Assembly: GCA_910584145.1 (NCBI GenBank)
Contig: CAJTXX010000002.1
Location: forward strand, 1-64,000
Source of the DNA: an uncultured Eggerthellaceae bacterium
GTDB taxonomy: Bacteria > Actinomycetota > Coriobacteriia > Coriobacteriales > Eggerthellaceae
Reading direction: 5' to 3'
Length of the DNA: 64,000 bases
Positions 51,849 through 61,560 of the stretch are shown piece after piece. The position numbers and the translations under genes are program-made. Every line of letters starts with the position of its first letter. The first letter of the stretch is position 1. The notes below the pieces were generated by a model that was not told the DNA's origin, searched no databases, and was given only the letters and a program-made list of their open reading frames with translations.

Positions 51849-52784
51849 ATGCCAAACCTTCACGACATAGAAAGACGAATCAACTCCGTCTCGTCGACGA
51901 AGCAGATCACGCGCACGATGGAGATGGTCGCTGCTGCGAAGATCCGCAAGTCGACCGAGCGAATGGAAGGTGCGCTTCCTTGGGCGCGCGCGGTGTCCGA
52001 TATGCTGATATCCACCGCACCGCATGCCCCCATCGACTCCGAGCCGCTGCTGCGCGTCCACGAGGACGTGAAGCGCGCGCTCGTGGTGGTGGTGACGTCC
52101 GACCGCGGCCTGGCCGGTGGCTTCAACAGCACCGTGCTGCGCGCCGCCGATGGGCTGATCCGCGAGAAGGAAGCCGCTGGCGTGAAAGTGGAAGTGGCCG
52201 CGTGCGGCAAGAAGGCCATCGGCTACTTCAACTACCGCGGCGTGAAGCCCGTGTTCGAGTTCGCCGGCATGTCGGCCGACCCCTCCTACGAGGAATCGGT
52301 GGAGCTGTCGAAGTACATAGCTCCGCAGTACGCGCAGGCCGAGGATTCGCTGGATGAGGTGTACGTGGTGTTCAACCACGCCAAGAACGCGGCGGAGCAG
52401 ACGCTGGTGATGCAGCAGGTGCTGCCCATCAGCCGCGAGAGCTACGCCGAGATACTGGGCTTGGTGAAGGCTGAAGAGGACATCTTCATGCAGTTCCGCG
52501 AGCCTACCGGGGACTTCCCGGCTGGCGACATCGACTACGAGCCCGATGCGTCCACCGTGATGCACTGGCTGATGATGCGCTACATCCGCAATTCGGTGAA
52601 CTTCGCGCTGCTGGACTCCGCGGCTGGCGAGCAGGGTGCTCGCAGGAACGCCATGAAATCGGCGACCGACAATGCCAACGAGATGGTGGCGACGCTCACC
52701 CGTGTATACAACCGTGTACGTCAAGGCGCTATCACGACCGAGATCAACGAGATCGTCGGCGGCGCCGCAGCTTTGGAGGAATAA
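51849..52784 (+). CDS. atpG: F-type ATP synthase subunit gamma
   Basis: 311 residues. The N-terminal IERRINSVSSTKQITRTMEMVAA and C-terminal MKSATDNANEMV helices form the rotating central shaft. GAAGGAGAGG precedes the ATG. Confidence 0.96.
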   Translation: MPNLHDIERRINSVSSTKQITRTMEMVAAAKIRKSTERMEGALPWARAVSDMLISTAPHAPIDSEPLLRVHEDVKRALVVVVTSDRGLAGGFNSTVLRAADGLIREKEAAGVKVEVAACGKKAIGYFNYRGVKPVFEFAGMSADPSYEESVELSKYIAPQYAQAEDSLDEVYVVFNHAKNAAEQTLVMQQVLPISRESYAEILGLVKAEEDIFMQFREPTGDFPAGDIDYEPDASTVMHWLMMRYIRNSVNFALLDSAAGEQGARRNAMKSATDNANEMVATLTRVYNRVRQGAITTEINEIVGGAAALEE

Positions 52785-54230
52785 ATGGCTGATACTATTT
52801 ACAAAGAGAGGAGTCAGGGAACGGGCGCGACCGGCCGTATCGTCCGCGTCGTCGGCGCTGTTGTCGATGTGGAATTCCCGCCGGATGCCATGCCGGCTAT
52901 CTACAACGCGCTGACCGTGAACGCGACCACGCCTGCTGGCGAGTTCAGCACCGTGCTCGAGGTGCAGACCCAGCTGCCGGGCGACATCGTGCGCACCGTT
53001 GCCATGACTTCCACTGACGGCCTGGTCCGCGGCGTTGAGGCTGTGGATACGGGCGCGCCGCTGATGATGCCCGTCGGTCAGTCGACCCTGGGCCGCATCT
53101 GGAACGTCATGGGCGAGCCGGTGGATGGCAAGCCCATGCCCACCGATGTGGAATGGATGCCCATCCATCATCCTGCTCCGCCGTTCGACACCCTGATCAC
53201 CTCGACCGAGACGTTCGAGACCGGCATCAAGGTAGTCGACCTGATCGAGCCTTACGTTAAGGGCGGTAAGACCGGTCTGTTCGGCGGCGCTGGCGTTGGG
53301 AAAACCGTTACCATCCAGGAGCTCATCAACAACCTGGCACAGGAGCATGGCGGCACGTCGGTGTTCACCGGCGTGGGCGAGCGCACCCGCGAGGGTACCG
53401 ACCTGTACCTGGAGATGGAGGAGTCGGGCGTCATCAACAAGACCTGCCTCGTGTACGGTCAGATGAACGAGCCTCCCGGAGCGCGTCTGCGCGTGGGCCT
53501 GGCGGGCCTGACCGAGGCGGAGTACTTCCGCGATCAGGGCCAGGACGTGCTGCTGTTCATCGACAACATCTTCCGCTTCACGCAGGCGGGCTCTGAGGTG
53601 TCGGCGCTGCTCGGCCGCATGCCCTCTGCTGTGGGCTACCAGCCGACGCTGGCTACCGAGATGGGCGACCTGCAGGAGCGCATCTGCTCCACCACCACCG
53701 GTTCCATCACCTCGGTGCAGGCAGTCTACGTTCCCGCAGACGACCTGACCGACCCGGCGCCGGCCACCACGTTCACCCACCTGGACGCGAAGACGGTCCT
53801 TTCCCGCGGCATCGCCGAGCTGGGCATCTACCCGGCCGTTGACCCGCTGGAGTCCACCAGCCGCGCGCTCGATCCGGAGATCGTCGGCCAGGAGCACTAC
53901 GACGTGGCCGTGGGCGTGCAGCAGATCCTGCAGCAGTACAAGGACCTGCAGGACATCATCGCCATCCTGGGTATGGACGAGCTCTCTGAGGACCAGAAGC
54001 TCACTGTTAACCGCGCTCGTAAGATCCAGAAGTTCCTGGGCCAGCCGTTCCACGTGGCCGAGGTGTTCACGGGCGTTCCCGGCGTGTACGTGCCGGTGGA
54101 GGACACGGTGCGCTCGTTCAAGGAGATCCTGGACGGCAAGTGCGACAACATCCCCGAGCAGTGCTTCCAGAACAAGGGCCCCATCGAGGATGTGTACGAG
54201 GCGTACGAGAAGATGAAGGAAGAGGCATAA
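52785..54230 (+). CDS. atpD: F-type ATP synthase subunit beta
   Basis: 481 residues. Walker A is GGAGVGKTV, the catalytic Glu lies in GVGERTREG, and ALLGRMPSAVGYQPTL is present. It begins immediately after the atpG stop. It is the catalytic subunit. Confidence 0.97.
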   Translation: MADTIYKERSQGTGATGRIVRVVGAVVDVEFPPDAMPAIYNALTVNATTPAGEFSTVLEVQTQLPGDIVRTVAMTSTDGLVRGVEAVDTGAPLMMPVGQSTLGRIWNVMGEPVDGKPMPTDVEWMPIHHPAPPFDTLITSTETFETGIKVVDLIEPYVKGGKTGLFGGAGVGKTVTIQELINNLAQEHGGTSVFTGVGERTREGTDLYLEMEESGVINKTCLVYGQMNEPPGARLRVGLAGLTEAEYFRDQGQDVLLFIDNIFRFTQAGSEVSALLGRMPSAVGYQPTLATEMGDLQERICSTTTGSITSVQAVYVPADDLTDPAPATTFTHLDAKTVLSRGIAELGIYPAVDPLESTSRALDPEIVGQEHYDVAVGVQQILQQYKDLQDIIAILGMDELSEDQKLTVNRARKIQKFLGQPFHVAEVFTGVPGVYVPVEDTVRSFKEILDGKCDNIPEQCFQNKGPIEDVYEAYEKMKEEA

Positions 54231-54668
54231 ATGGCTTCCACGTTCCATTGCGTCGTAGCAACGCCTACGCGCAAGCTGTTCGACGGCGATGTGCACTTCG
54301 CATCGGTGCCGGGCTGCGAGGGTTCGTACGGCGTTCTGGCCGGCCACGAGCTGCTGGTGGCGCTGAACAGCAAGACCGGCGTGTGCACGTTGAATCTCGA
54401 TGAGGCTGGCTCGCAGAAGGAAGAGTTCCTGATAAGCGAGGGCGCCACGCAGATGTACAACGGCATCCTGACGGTGCTCGGGCGCTTCGGCAAGAACGTG
54501 AAGAACATCGACCGTGAATCCATGATGGCGCGGGCTGACGAGATGCGCGCGCATATCAAGGAGCTGGAGGCAGCGGGCGAATCCGCCCAGGACGAGGCTG
54601 AGCTGGAGAGCAGCCGCGATCGCCTGGAGTGGTACGAGATGCAGCTCGCCTACATCGACGGCAAGTAA
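54231..54668 (+). CDS. atpC: F-type ATP synthase subunit epsilon
   Basis: 145 residues, with the N-terminal beta sandwich (FHCVVATPTRKLFDGDV, GSYGVLAGHELLVAL) and a helical C-terminus. It starts right after the atpD stop and is the last gene of the operon before a terminator. Confidence 0.95.
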   Translation: MASTFHCVVATPTRKLFDGDVHFASVPGCEGSYGVLAGHELLVALNSKTGVCTLNLDEAGSQKEEFLISEGATQMYNGILTVLGRFGKNVKNIDRESMMARADEMRAHIKELEAAGESAQDEAELESSRDRLEWYEMQLAYIDGK

Positions 54669-54698
54669 CAGCCTCCAAGAGTTTTGAGCCTGTTTTTG

Positions 54699-54730
54699 GA
54701 AGGCCCGGGCATGCGCTCGGGCCTTCTTCA
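54699..54730 (+). terminator. Terminator of the atp operon
   Basis: GAAGGCCCG (54699-54707) and CGGGCCTTC (54718-54726) form the stem, followed by TTCAT; the T tract is short. Confidence 0.75.
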
Positions 54731-54772
54731 TATGCGGCGCTGCTTCGGCGTGCAGGAGAGGAGAAGGGTAGC

Positions 54773-55885
54773 GTGGTGAAGAAGGTGCTCATCGCTGCGG
54801 GGGCGGTGGTGGTTGCGTTGGTGTTGGCTGTGGGGGCTTATGCGGCGTATGTGATGGGGAGCTATTACCGGCTGGATGACTCGCTCGCGCTCGTGGTGGA
54901 TGCGCCCCTTGCTGGGGAGGCCCAAGCTGGTATAGACGCGCAAGAGGCCGAGCAGCTGACCGTGGTGGCAGCCAACCTGGGCTTCGGGGCCTATGATGCC
55001 GCGTTCGACTTCTTCATGGACGGCGGCAGCGGCTCGGTGGCGCGCAGTGCTGATGCGGTGCGGCAGAACATAACGGCATCTGCCGAGGCGGTGCTGGCTG
55101 AGCAGCCCGATATCGTCCTGTTCCAAGAAGTCGACGTGGACGGCACGCGCAGCCATCATGTCGATGAGTACGCGCTGTTGCGCGATGAGCTGCCGGAGTT
55201 CGCGTCGGTGTTCGCGCAGAACTACGATTCGCCCTATCTGGCGTGGCCGCCTTACGCGCCGCATGGTGCGAACAAGGCGGGATTGGCGACGTTCTCGACA
55301 TATGAGTTGTTCGATCCCCTGCGCCGCAGCCTGCCCATCTCAGAGGGGCTGAGCAAGCTCGTCGACCTCGACCGCTGCTACTCGGTGTGCCGCATCGATG
55401 CGGTGGATGGCAAGCAGCTGGTGGTATTCAACGTGCATCTTTCCGCGTATGGCGCCGACGAGGATATCATGCACGGCCAGCGCGAGATGCTGTTCGCCGA
55501 TATGCGCGCCGAGCGCGAGGCGGGCAACTTCGTGATAGCCGGCGGCGATTTCAACCATGACATGATCGGCGTCTCGAACGAGGTATATGGCAACCAGACC
55601 GAGGTGCAGGAGAGCTGGGCGAAGCCGTTCCCCTTCGAGAGCGTGCCCGACGGGTTCGCGGTGGCGGCTAAGGAGCAGCTGGATGCGGGCGTTTTCGCCT
55701 CGGCGGCCACGTGCCGCGATGCTGGGCGACCCTATGATGGCACGAACGATCGGTGGGTCATGGACGCGTTCATCTACTCGGATAACATACGCTGCCTGAG
55801 CTGCGAGACGCTCGACCTCGATTTCGCCTATTCCGACCACAACCCGGTGGTCATGCGGTTCGCGCTCGCGGGCGCCGAGCTATAA
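54773..55885 (+). CDS. Membrane-anchored endonuclease/exonuclease/phosphatase-fold protein
   Basis: 370 residues from a GTG with GAGAAGGG upstream; a second GTG is adjacent. An N-terminal helix (VLIAAGAVVVALVLAVGAYA) anchors it, so the rest lies outside the membrane. EEP-fold residues are visible: VVAANLGFG, the metal-binding Glu of LFQEVD, FNVHLSAYG, GGDFNHD and the catalytic YSDHNP. The family cleaves phosphodiesters or phosphate esters; substrate is unknown. It may be a surface nuclease or phospholipase. Confidence 0.83.
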   Translation: MVKKVLIAAGAVVVALVLAVGAYAAYVMGSYYRLDDSLALVVDAPLAGEAQAGIDAQEAEQLTVVAANLGFGAYDAAFDFFMDGGSGSVARSADAVRQNITASAEAVLAEQPDIVLFQEVDVDGTRSHHVDEYALLRDELPEFASVFAQNYDSPYLAWPPYAPHGANKAGLATFSTYELFDPLRRSLPISEGLSKLVDLDRCYSVCRIDAVDGKQLVVFNVHLSAYGADEDIMHGQREMLFADMRAEREAGNFVIAGGDFNHDMIGVSNEVYGNQTEVQESWAKPFPFESVPDGFAVAAKEQLDAGVFASAATCRDAGRPYDGTNDRWVMDAFIYSDNIRCLSCETLDLDFAYSDHNPVVMRFALAGAEL

Positions 55886-55918
55886 TCGGGCGGAGATGGT
55901 CTGGGAGAGGAAGGTGAG

Positions 55919-57442
55919 GTGCCCGAGATGGCGGGAGGCAAGGGAGCGCCGCGATATGTGATCGCGCTCGATCAGGGGACGACGTCGTCGCGGGCTATGC
56001 TGATCGACCGGAGGGGCGCCATCGTGGGGCGCATGCAGCGGCCATTCCCTCAGATATATCCGCAGCCCGGGTGGGTGGAGCACGACCCGGCTGATCTGCT
56101 GTCGTCGCAGCTCGGCGCTCTGACCGAGCTCTTGCTGGCGCATAACGTCGACCCGGCCGAGGTGGATTCCATCGGCATAACGAATCAGCGCGAGACGACG
56201 CTGGTGTGGGACCGCGAGACGGGCGAGCCGATATACAACGCCATCGTGTGGCAATGCCGCCGCACGGCGCCGATGATCGAGCGCATCTGCGCCGATGGCG
56301 ATGTGGCGAGCGAGATACGCCGCAAGACCGGCCTCATACCCGACCCGTATTTCTCCGCCAGCAAGATAGCGTGGATATTAGACGAGGTGCCCGGCGCGCG
56401 GCAGGCTGCTGAAGCGGGGCGCTTGGCGTTCGGCACGGTAGATAGCTGGCTGATCTGGAAGCTGACGTATGGCGCGGTGCACGCTACCGATATGACCAAT
56501 GCGAGCCGCACGATGCTCTACGACATACACGAGCAGCGGTGGGACCCGTGGCTGCTCGACCTGTTCGGCATCCCCGAGCAGATGATGCCGTCGGTGCGGC
56601 ATTCTGCGAGCGCATTCGGCGTTACGGCGAACCCGGGGGTAGTGCAGGGCGTTCCCATCTGCGGCGTGGCGGGCGACCAGCAGGCGGCTCTGTTCGGCCA
56701 GCGCTGCTGGGATGCAGGCGACGCCAAGAGCACCTACGGCACCGGCTGCTTCTTGCTGATGAACACCGGGCATGAGGCATGTGCGAGCAAGCATGGTCTG
56801 ATAACCACCATCGCGGCGTCGGCACCGCAGATGAACGGGGTCGATTACGCGCTTGAGGGCAGCGTGTTCATGGCGGGCGCGCTGATGCAGTGGCTGCGCG
56901 ACGAGATGGGCATGCTGGCCGATGTGGCTGATTCTGACGCGTTGGCGCGCAGCGTGCCGGACACCGAGGGCGTGTATGTGGTGCCTGCGTTCACGGGGTT
57001 GGGTACGCCGTGGTGGGATGCGGAGGCGCGCGGTGCCATCTACGGCCTGACGCGGGGCGCGGGGCGGGCGCATATCGTGCGCGCGGCGTTGGAATCGCTG
57101 GCATATCAGGTGTACGACCTGGTGGAGGCGATGGAAGAGGACGCCGGCGTATCGCTGCGCGCGTTGAAGGTGGACGGCGGCGCTTCGCGCAACGACTTCC
57201 TGATGCAGTTCCAGGCCGATATCCTGGGCAGGCCCGTGCTGCGTCCGCGCGATGCAGAGGCGACGGCGCTCGGGGCTGCGTATCTGGCGGGGCTCACCAC
57301 CGGGTTCTGGCCCAGCTTGGCTGCGATAGCCGAGCTGCCCGTCTGCGAGGAGGCCTTCGCGCCCGAAGGCGTCGCGATCAGCGCCGAGAGGGCTGCCCTC
57401 ATAGCCGGCTGGCGGGAAGCGATAGCGCGCACGCGCAGCTGA
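55919..57442 (+). CDS. glpK: Glycerol kinase
   Basis: 507 residues from a GTG with AGGAAGG upstream (ATG 55928 is the alternative). FGGY-family marks: IALDQGTTSSR, ITNQRETTLVWD, GVAGDQQAALFGQ, YGTGCFLLMNTG and KVDGGASRNDFLMQ. It phosphorylates glycerol to glycerol 3-phosphate. No glpF or glpD is adjacent, so uptake and oxidation genes lie elsewhere. Confidence 0.95.
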   Translation: MPEMAGGKGAPRYVIALDQGTTSSRAMLIDRRGAIVGRMQRPFPQIYPQPGWVEHDPADLLSSQLGALTELLLAHNVDPAEVDSIGITNQRETTLVWDRETGEPIYNAIVWQCRRTAPMIERICADGDVASEIRRKTGLIPDPYFSASKIAWILDEVPGARQAAEAGRLAFGTVDSWLIWKLTYGAVHATDMTNASRTMLYDIHEQRWDPWLLDLFGIPEQMMPSVRHSASAFGVTANPGVVQGVPICGVAGDQQAALFGQRCWDAGDAKSTYGTGCFLLMNTGHEACASKHGLITTIAASAPQMNGVDYALEGSVFMAGALMQWLRDEMGMLADVADSDALARSVPDTEGVYVVPAFTGLGTPWWDAEARGAIYGLTRGAGRAHIVRAALESLAYQVYDLVEAMEEDAGVSLRALKVDGGASRNDFLMQFQADILGRPVLRPRDAEATALGAAYLAGLTTGFWPSLAAIAELPVCEEAFAPEGVAISAERAALIAGWREAIARTRS

Positions 57443-57582
57443 TGGCGCCTGCCGGGGAGCGGCCCGGAGGGCCGTTGCGGCTGGGCGGCGGCGGGGCCGG
57501 CTCGCACCTTGGCTGACAGGGGAGAGGAGCGAGGAAAAACAACTCCTCCACAGTTTGTTCGAGTGTTTTCTCGGCGCGATGC

Positions 57583-57591
57583 TGCTATGAT
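57583..57591 (+). promoter_or_regulatory. Candidate dnaE promoter (extended -10)
   Basis: TGCTATGAT fits an extended -10 box, 79 bases before the dnaE ATG. No -35 at proper distance is visible. Confidence 0.45.
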
Positions 57592-57669
57592 GGCATGAAA
57601 CGACTGGGCGCCGCATAATGCACCTTATACACAACATGGCGCATACACGAGAAAACCGAGGCACAACAT

Positions 57670-60600
57670 ATGGCATTCGTGCATCTGCACAATCATACTG
57701 AATACTCGCTGCTCGACGGCATAACGCATGTGAAGGACATGGTGCGCCGCGCGGCTGATTTAGGCATGCCCGCAGTGGCCATAACCGACCACGGCGTGAT
57801 GTCTGGTGTGGTGGAGCTCTGCGACGCATGCGCGGCGGTAGAGGCGGAGACGGGCAAGCGCGTGAAGCCCATCTATGGTTGCGAGGTGTACTTCACCACC
57901 GATGACGAGCTGCGCACCGACACTAAGCCGCGCCTGTACCACCTGTTGCTGCTGGCGAAGACCACCGACGGCTACCACAACCTGCTGAAGCTGGTGAGCG
58001 AGAGCCACGTCGACAACTTCTACTACAAGCCCCGCACCACGCTGGCACAGCTGCGCAAGTACGGCCACGGCATCATCGGCGCGTCGGCGTGCATCGCCGG
58101 CATCGTGCCGCGCAAGATCGACGCGGGTCAGTTCGACGAGGCGGTGCAGTGGGCGCGCACGCTGTCGGAGTGCTTCGACGAGGGCGACTTCTACATCGAG
58201 CTACAGAACCAGGGCCTCACCACCGACGGCGGCATGACGCAGCCGCAGCTGAACGCCGAGCTCACGAAGGTGGCGAACCAGCTGGGGTTCAAGACCATCG
58301 CCACGAACGACTTCCATTATCTGCTGCAAGAGGACGCCACCGCGCAGGACCTGATGCTGTGCATCGGCACGGGCGCTTCGGTGAACGACGTGAAGCGCAT
58401 GAAGTTCGAGAACGACCAGTTCTACATGAAGACCGAGGAGGAGATGCGCGCCGCGATGGCCGACTTCCCCGAGGCGTGCGACAACACGGTGGAGCTGGCG
58501 GAGAAATGCAACGTGGAGCTTGAGCGCGACAGCATCCTGCCGCGGTTCCCGCTGCCCGAAGGCGAGACGGAGGAGAGCTACTTCCGCAAGCAGGTGCAGG
58601 CCGGGCTTGAGCGGCGTTATGGCAGCCCGGTGCCGGCCGAGGCGCAGGAGCGCGCCGACTACGAGATGGGCATCATCATCCAGCAGGGCTTCCCGGCGTA
58701 CTTCCTGATCGTGCAGGAGTACATCGAATGGGCGCGCAGCCAAGGCATCGGCGTCGGGCCCGGGCGCGGGTCGGCGGCAGGCGCCATCGTCGCGTATGCG
58801 ATGGGCATCACCGACCTCGACCCGCTGTCGAACGGCTTGCTGTTCGAGCGCTTCCTGAGCCCCGAGCGCGTGGAGATGCCCGATATCGACGTCGATTTCG
58901 ACGACGAGCGGCGCGGCGAGGTCATCGAGCACATCAAAGAGGTGTACGGCGAGGACCACGTGGCCGGCGTCATCACGTTCGGCACGTTGCAGGCGCGCAA
59001 TGCCGTGCGCGACGCGGCGCGTGTGCTGGGGTATGACTACGGCTCGGGCGACCGCATCTCCAAGATGATCCCCGATGAGCTGGGCATCAGCATCAAGGAC
59101 GCCATCGCGAAGAACCCCGATCTGAAGGCTGCTTACGAAACGGACGAGGTGGCGAAGGCCATCTTGGACGGCGCGCTGTCGATCGAAGGCCACGTGCGCG
59201 GCGAAGGCGTGCATGCGTGCGCCACCATCATCTGCCGCGACCCCATGTCAGACCACGTGCCCATGAAGCGCGACACCAAGGGTGGCGGCATCATCACCCA
59301 GTACGACGGCCATTACACACCAGAGCTGGGCCTGTTGAAGATGGACTTCCTGGGTCTGCGCACACTGGGCGTGCTGTCGCGTGCTTGCCGCAACATCGAG
59401 GCGCGCACCGGCGAGAAGATCATCCCCGAGGAGATACCCACCGACGACGAGGCCGCATTCGAGCTGATGCGCTCGGGCAACATGGATGGCCTGTTCCAGG
59501 TGGAGGGCGCGCTGTATGTGAGCCTGTTCAAGCGCCTTCCCCCGAAGCGGTTCTCTGACATCGTGGCATCCATCGCGTTGAACCGCCCCGGCCCGCTGGA
59601 ATCGGGCATGGTGGACGACTACGTCAAGGTGGCCAGCGGCAAGACGCAGATACACTACTACGACGAGCGCCTGCGCCCCATCTTGGAGGAAACGTACGGC
59701 ACGATGGTCTACCAAGAGCAGATCATGCAGATCTCGATGGCCATGAGCGGCTTCTCCGCCGGCAAGGCCGACAAGCTGCGCAAGGCGATGGGCAAGAAGA
59801 AGCTCGACGTCATGAAGGAGCTCCAGGAGGACTGGAACAACGGCGCGGTGGAGAAGGGCTTCCCGCTCGAGATAGCCAAGCAGATCTGGACGGACGCCGA
59901 GAAGTTCGCGAAGTACGCGTTCAACAAATCGCACTCCGCGGCGTATGCCATCTTGGTCATGCGCACGGCGTATCTGAAGGCGCACTACCCGAACGACTTC
60001 ATGGCGGCCGTGCTGTCGAGCTACATGGGCAAGACCGACCGGCTCATCCGCTATATCGCCAGCTGCAAGCACAGCGGCATCGCCGTGCTGCCGCCAGACG
60101 TGAACTCGTCGAATGCGGAGTTCACGCCGGTCGAGGGCGGCATCCGCTTCGGGCTGGTGGGCGTGCGCGGCGTGGGCCGCAACGTTGCCGAGGAGATCAT
60201 CGCCGAGCGTGAGCGCGGCGGGGCGTTCAGCAGCCTGCACGACTTCGTGAATCGCGTGGATTACAAGTGCTGGAACCGCAAGACGCTCGAAGCGCTCATC
60301 ATGGGTGGGGCGTTCGACTCTACCGGCTACACGCGCCGGCAGCTGTTCTACTTCGTGGATGAGACTTCGCTGCTCGACGACGTGTCGCGCCGGCAGCGCG
60401 ATAACGACCGCGGGCAGGTGTCGATGTTCGATCTGTTCGGCGACGACGAAGAATCGGGCTTCAAGGAGGAAGTGCCGGCAGCCGATGGTGTGGAGTGGCC
60501 GCTGCGCGTGAAGCTCAAGAACGAGAAGGACACGATGGGCATCTACGTGTCGGGTCACCCGCTCGACCCGTACGAGGACGCGGTCGCGCGCATGTCGCGG

Positions 60601-61125
60601 TGCAGCTTGGGCGACTTGGCTGACGCGAAGCACGATGCGAAGGTGGCGAACTACGTGGGGCTCATCTCGGGCGTGAACGTGCGCCTGACGAAGCGCGGCA
60701 CGAAGATGGCGACCTTCACGCTGGAGGATACGACCGGCTGGGTGGAGTGCATCACGTTCGACTTCGAGAAGTTCCAGGACGCCGTGCAGGAAGACTCCAT
60801 CGTGCGCGTGCGCGGCAAGTTCGAGGTGAACGACCGCGGCAATCAGATCATCGCCAACGAGGTGGAGGTCATCCAGCTAGAGGGCAAGGAGAGCGACCGG
60901 GCGCCGGGGCACTTGGAGCTGCACCTGCGCGCAGGCGAGTTCGACGCCAACCGCTCGCAGGGCCTGAACCGCATCTTGCGCCAGTTCCCCGGACGTGACG
61001 GCGTGTGCCTCCTGGTGAGCCAAGCCGACGGCCGCAACTTCCGAGCCGAGCTCCCCATAACGGTGGATGCGAGGAGCCCCGTCATGCGCAACGAGCTCAA
61101 CCAGTTGTTTGGACGTGCTGTGTGA
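57670..61125 (+). CDS. dnaE: DNA polymerase III alpha subunit
   Basis: 1151 residues, typical of DnaE1. The N-terminal PHP domain begins FVHLHNHTEYSLLDG with AITDHG. The polymerase metal site is PDIDVDFDDERR, preceded by VGPGRGSAAG. A helix-hairpin-helix region and a C-terminal OB fold (YVGLISGVNVRLTKRGTKMA) complete the layout. It is the replicative polymerase. It is monocistronic by spacing. Confidence 0.97.
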   Translation: MAFVHLHNHTEYSLLDGITHVKDMVRRAADLGMPAVAITDHGVMSGVVELCDACAAVEAETGKRVKPIYGCEVYFTTDDELRTDTKPRLYHLLLLAKTTDGYHNLLKLVSESHVDNFYYKPRTTLAQLRKYGHGIIGASACIAGIVPRKIDAGQFDEAVQWARTLSECFDEGDFYIELQNQGLTTDGGMTQPQLNAELTKVANQLGFKTIATNDFHYLLQEDATAQDLMLCIGTGASVNDVKRMKFENDQFYMKTEEEMRAAMADFPEACDNTVELAEKCNVELERDSILPRFPLPEGETEESYFRKQVQAGLERRYGSPVPAEAQERADYEMGIIIQQGFPAYFLIVQEYIEWARSQGIGVGPGRGSAAGAIVAYAMGITDLDPLSNGLLFERFLSPERVEMPDIDVDFDDERRGEVIEHIKEVYGEDHVAGVITFGTLQARNAVRDAARVLGYDYGSGDRISKMIPDELGISIKDAIAKNPDLKAAYETDEVAKAILDGALSIEGHVRGEGVHACATIICRDPMSDHVPMKRDTKGGGIITQYDGHYTPELGLLKMDFLGLRTLGVLSRACRNIEARTGEKIIPEEIPTDDEAAFELMRSGNMDGLFQVEGALYVSLFKRLPPKRFSDIVASIALNRPGPLESGMVDDYVKVASGKTQIHYYDERLRPILEETYGTMVYQEQIMQISMAMSGFSAGKADKLRKAMGKKKLDVMKELQEDWNNGAVEKGFPLEIAKQIWTDAEKFAKYAFNKSHSAAYAILVMRTAYLKAHYPNDFMAAVLSSYMGKTDRLIRYIASCKHSGIAVLPPDVNSSNAEFTPVEGGIRFGLVGVRGVGRNVAEEIIAERERGGAFSSLHDFVNRVDYKCWNRKTLEALIMGGAFDSTGYTRRQLFYFVDETSLLDDVSRRQRDNDRGQVSMFDLFGDDEESGFKEEVPAADGVEWPLRVKLKNEKDTMGIYVSGHPLDPYEDAVARMSRCSLGDLADAKHDAKVANYVGLISGVNVRLTKRGTKMATFTLEDTTGWVECITFDFEKFQDAVQEDSIVRVRGKFEVNDRGNQIIANEVEVIQLEGKESDRAPGHLELHLRAGEFDANRSQGLNRILRQFPGRDGVCLLVSQADGRNFRAELPITVDARSPVMRNELNQLFGRAV

Positions 61126-61179
61126 TGTTCCGCTGGCCTTGCGGCCAGCGGAACTGCTTGACGCTGCGAAGGTCGCCTA

Positions 61180-61240
61180 GCATCCCATCTTCACCTTCAA
61201 ATCCCACGCCGCCGCGCAAAAGGCGTGCGGCGCGGGATTT
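61180..61240. repeat. REP-like hairpin element, copy 1
   Basis: 61199-61212 pairs with 61227-61240 (14 bases, one mismatch). The 57 bases 61180-61236 recur with about ten changes at 63944-64000. Both copies lie shortly after gene ends. There is no T tract. Confidence 0.7.
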
Positions 61241-61445
61241 TCAGGCGAACATGGGGCACTATGCATCCTTCTCGCTACGTTACGAACGACCTGCGAGTTT
61301 TCAAGATTAATGTGCTGTTGCGCTGCGAACGACCTGGGGCTTTTCGGGTCGGCTTCCTCGTTTTGCCGAGAGCGATCTGCGAGAGCAACGACGACCATGG
61401 AGCCCGCTCATTATTGGTAGCCCCTAACGTCGCAACCGGCAAAGA

Positions 61446-61461
61446 TGTTTCACATGAAACA
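61446..61461. promoter_or_regulatory. parS-like site 4
   Basis: TGTTTCACATGAAACA, one change from the parS consensus. Confidence 0.8.
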
Positions 61462-61503
61462 TTTTGGGAGGCACAGCGAGGTTGAGATGCAACTTGGATA
61501 AAA

Positions 61504-61519
61504 TGTTCCACGTGAAACA
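61504..61519. promoter_or_regulatory. parS site 5 (ParB-binding)
   Basis: TGTTCCACGTGAAACA fits the consensus TGTTNCACGTGAAACA. It lies 58 bases after site 4, the same spacing (59) as sites 1 and 2. Confidence 0.9.
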
Positions 61520-61560
61520 TCTTTGACACCGGGGATCCACAGGAAGAGGTTGCCAGAACC

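Larger units (their letters stand above)
61126..61560. other. Intergenic region with hairpin repeat and parS sites
   Basis: 435 bases without a gene between dnaE and truA. It holds a REP-like hairpin (61180-61240), a stretch with the direct repeat GCGAACGACCTG/ACGAACGACCTG (61285-61345), and two parS-like sites in a cassette matching 47041-47178. Confidence 0.75.
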
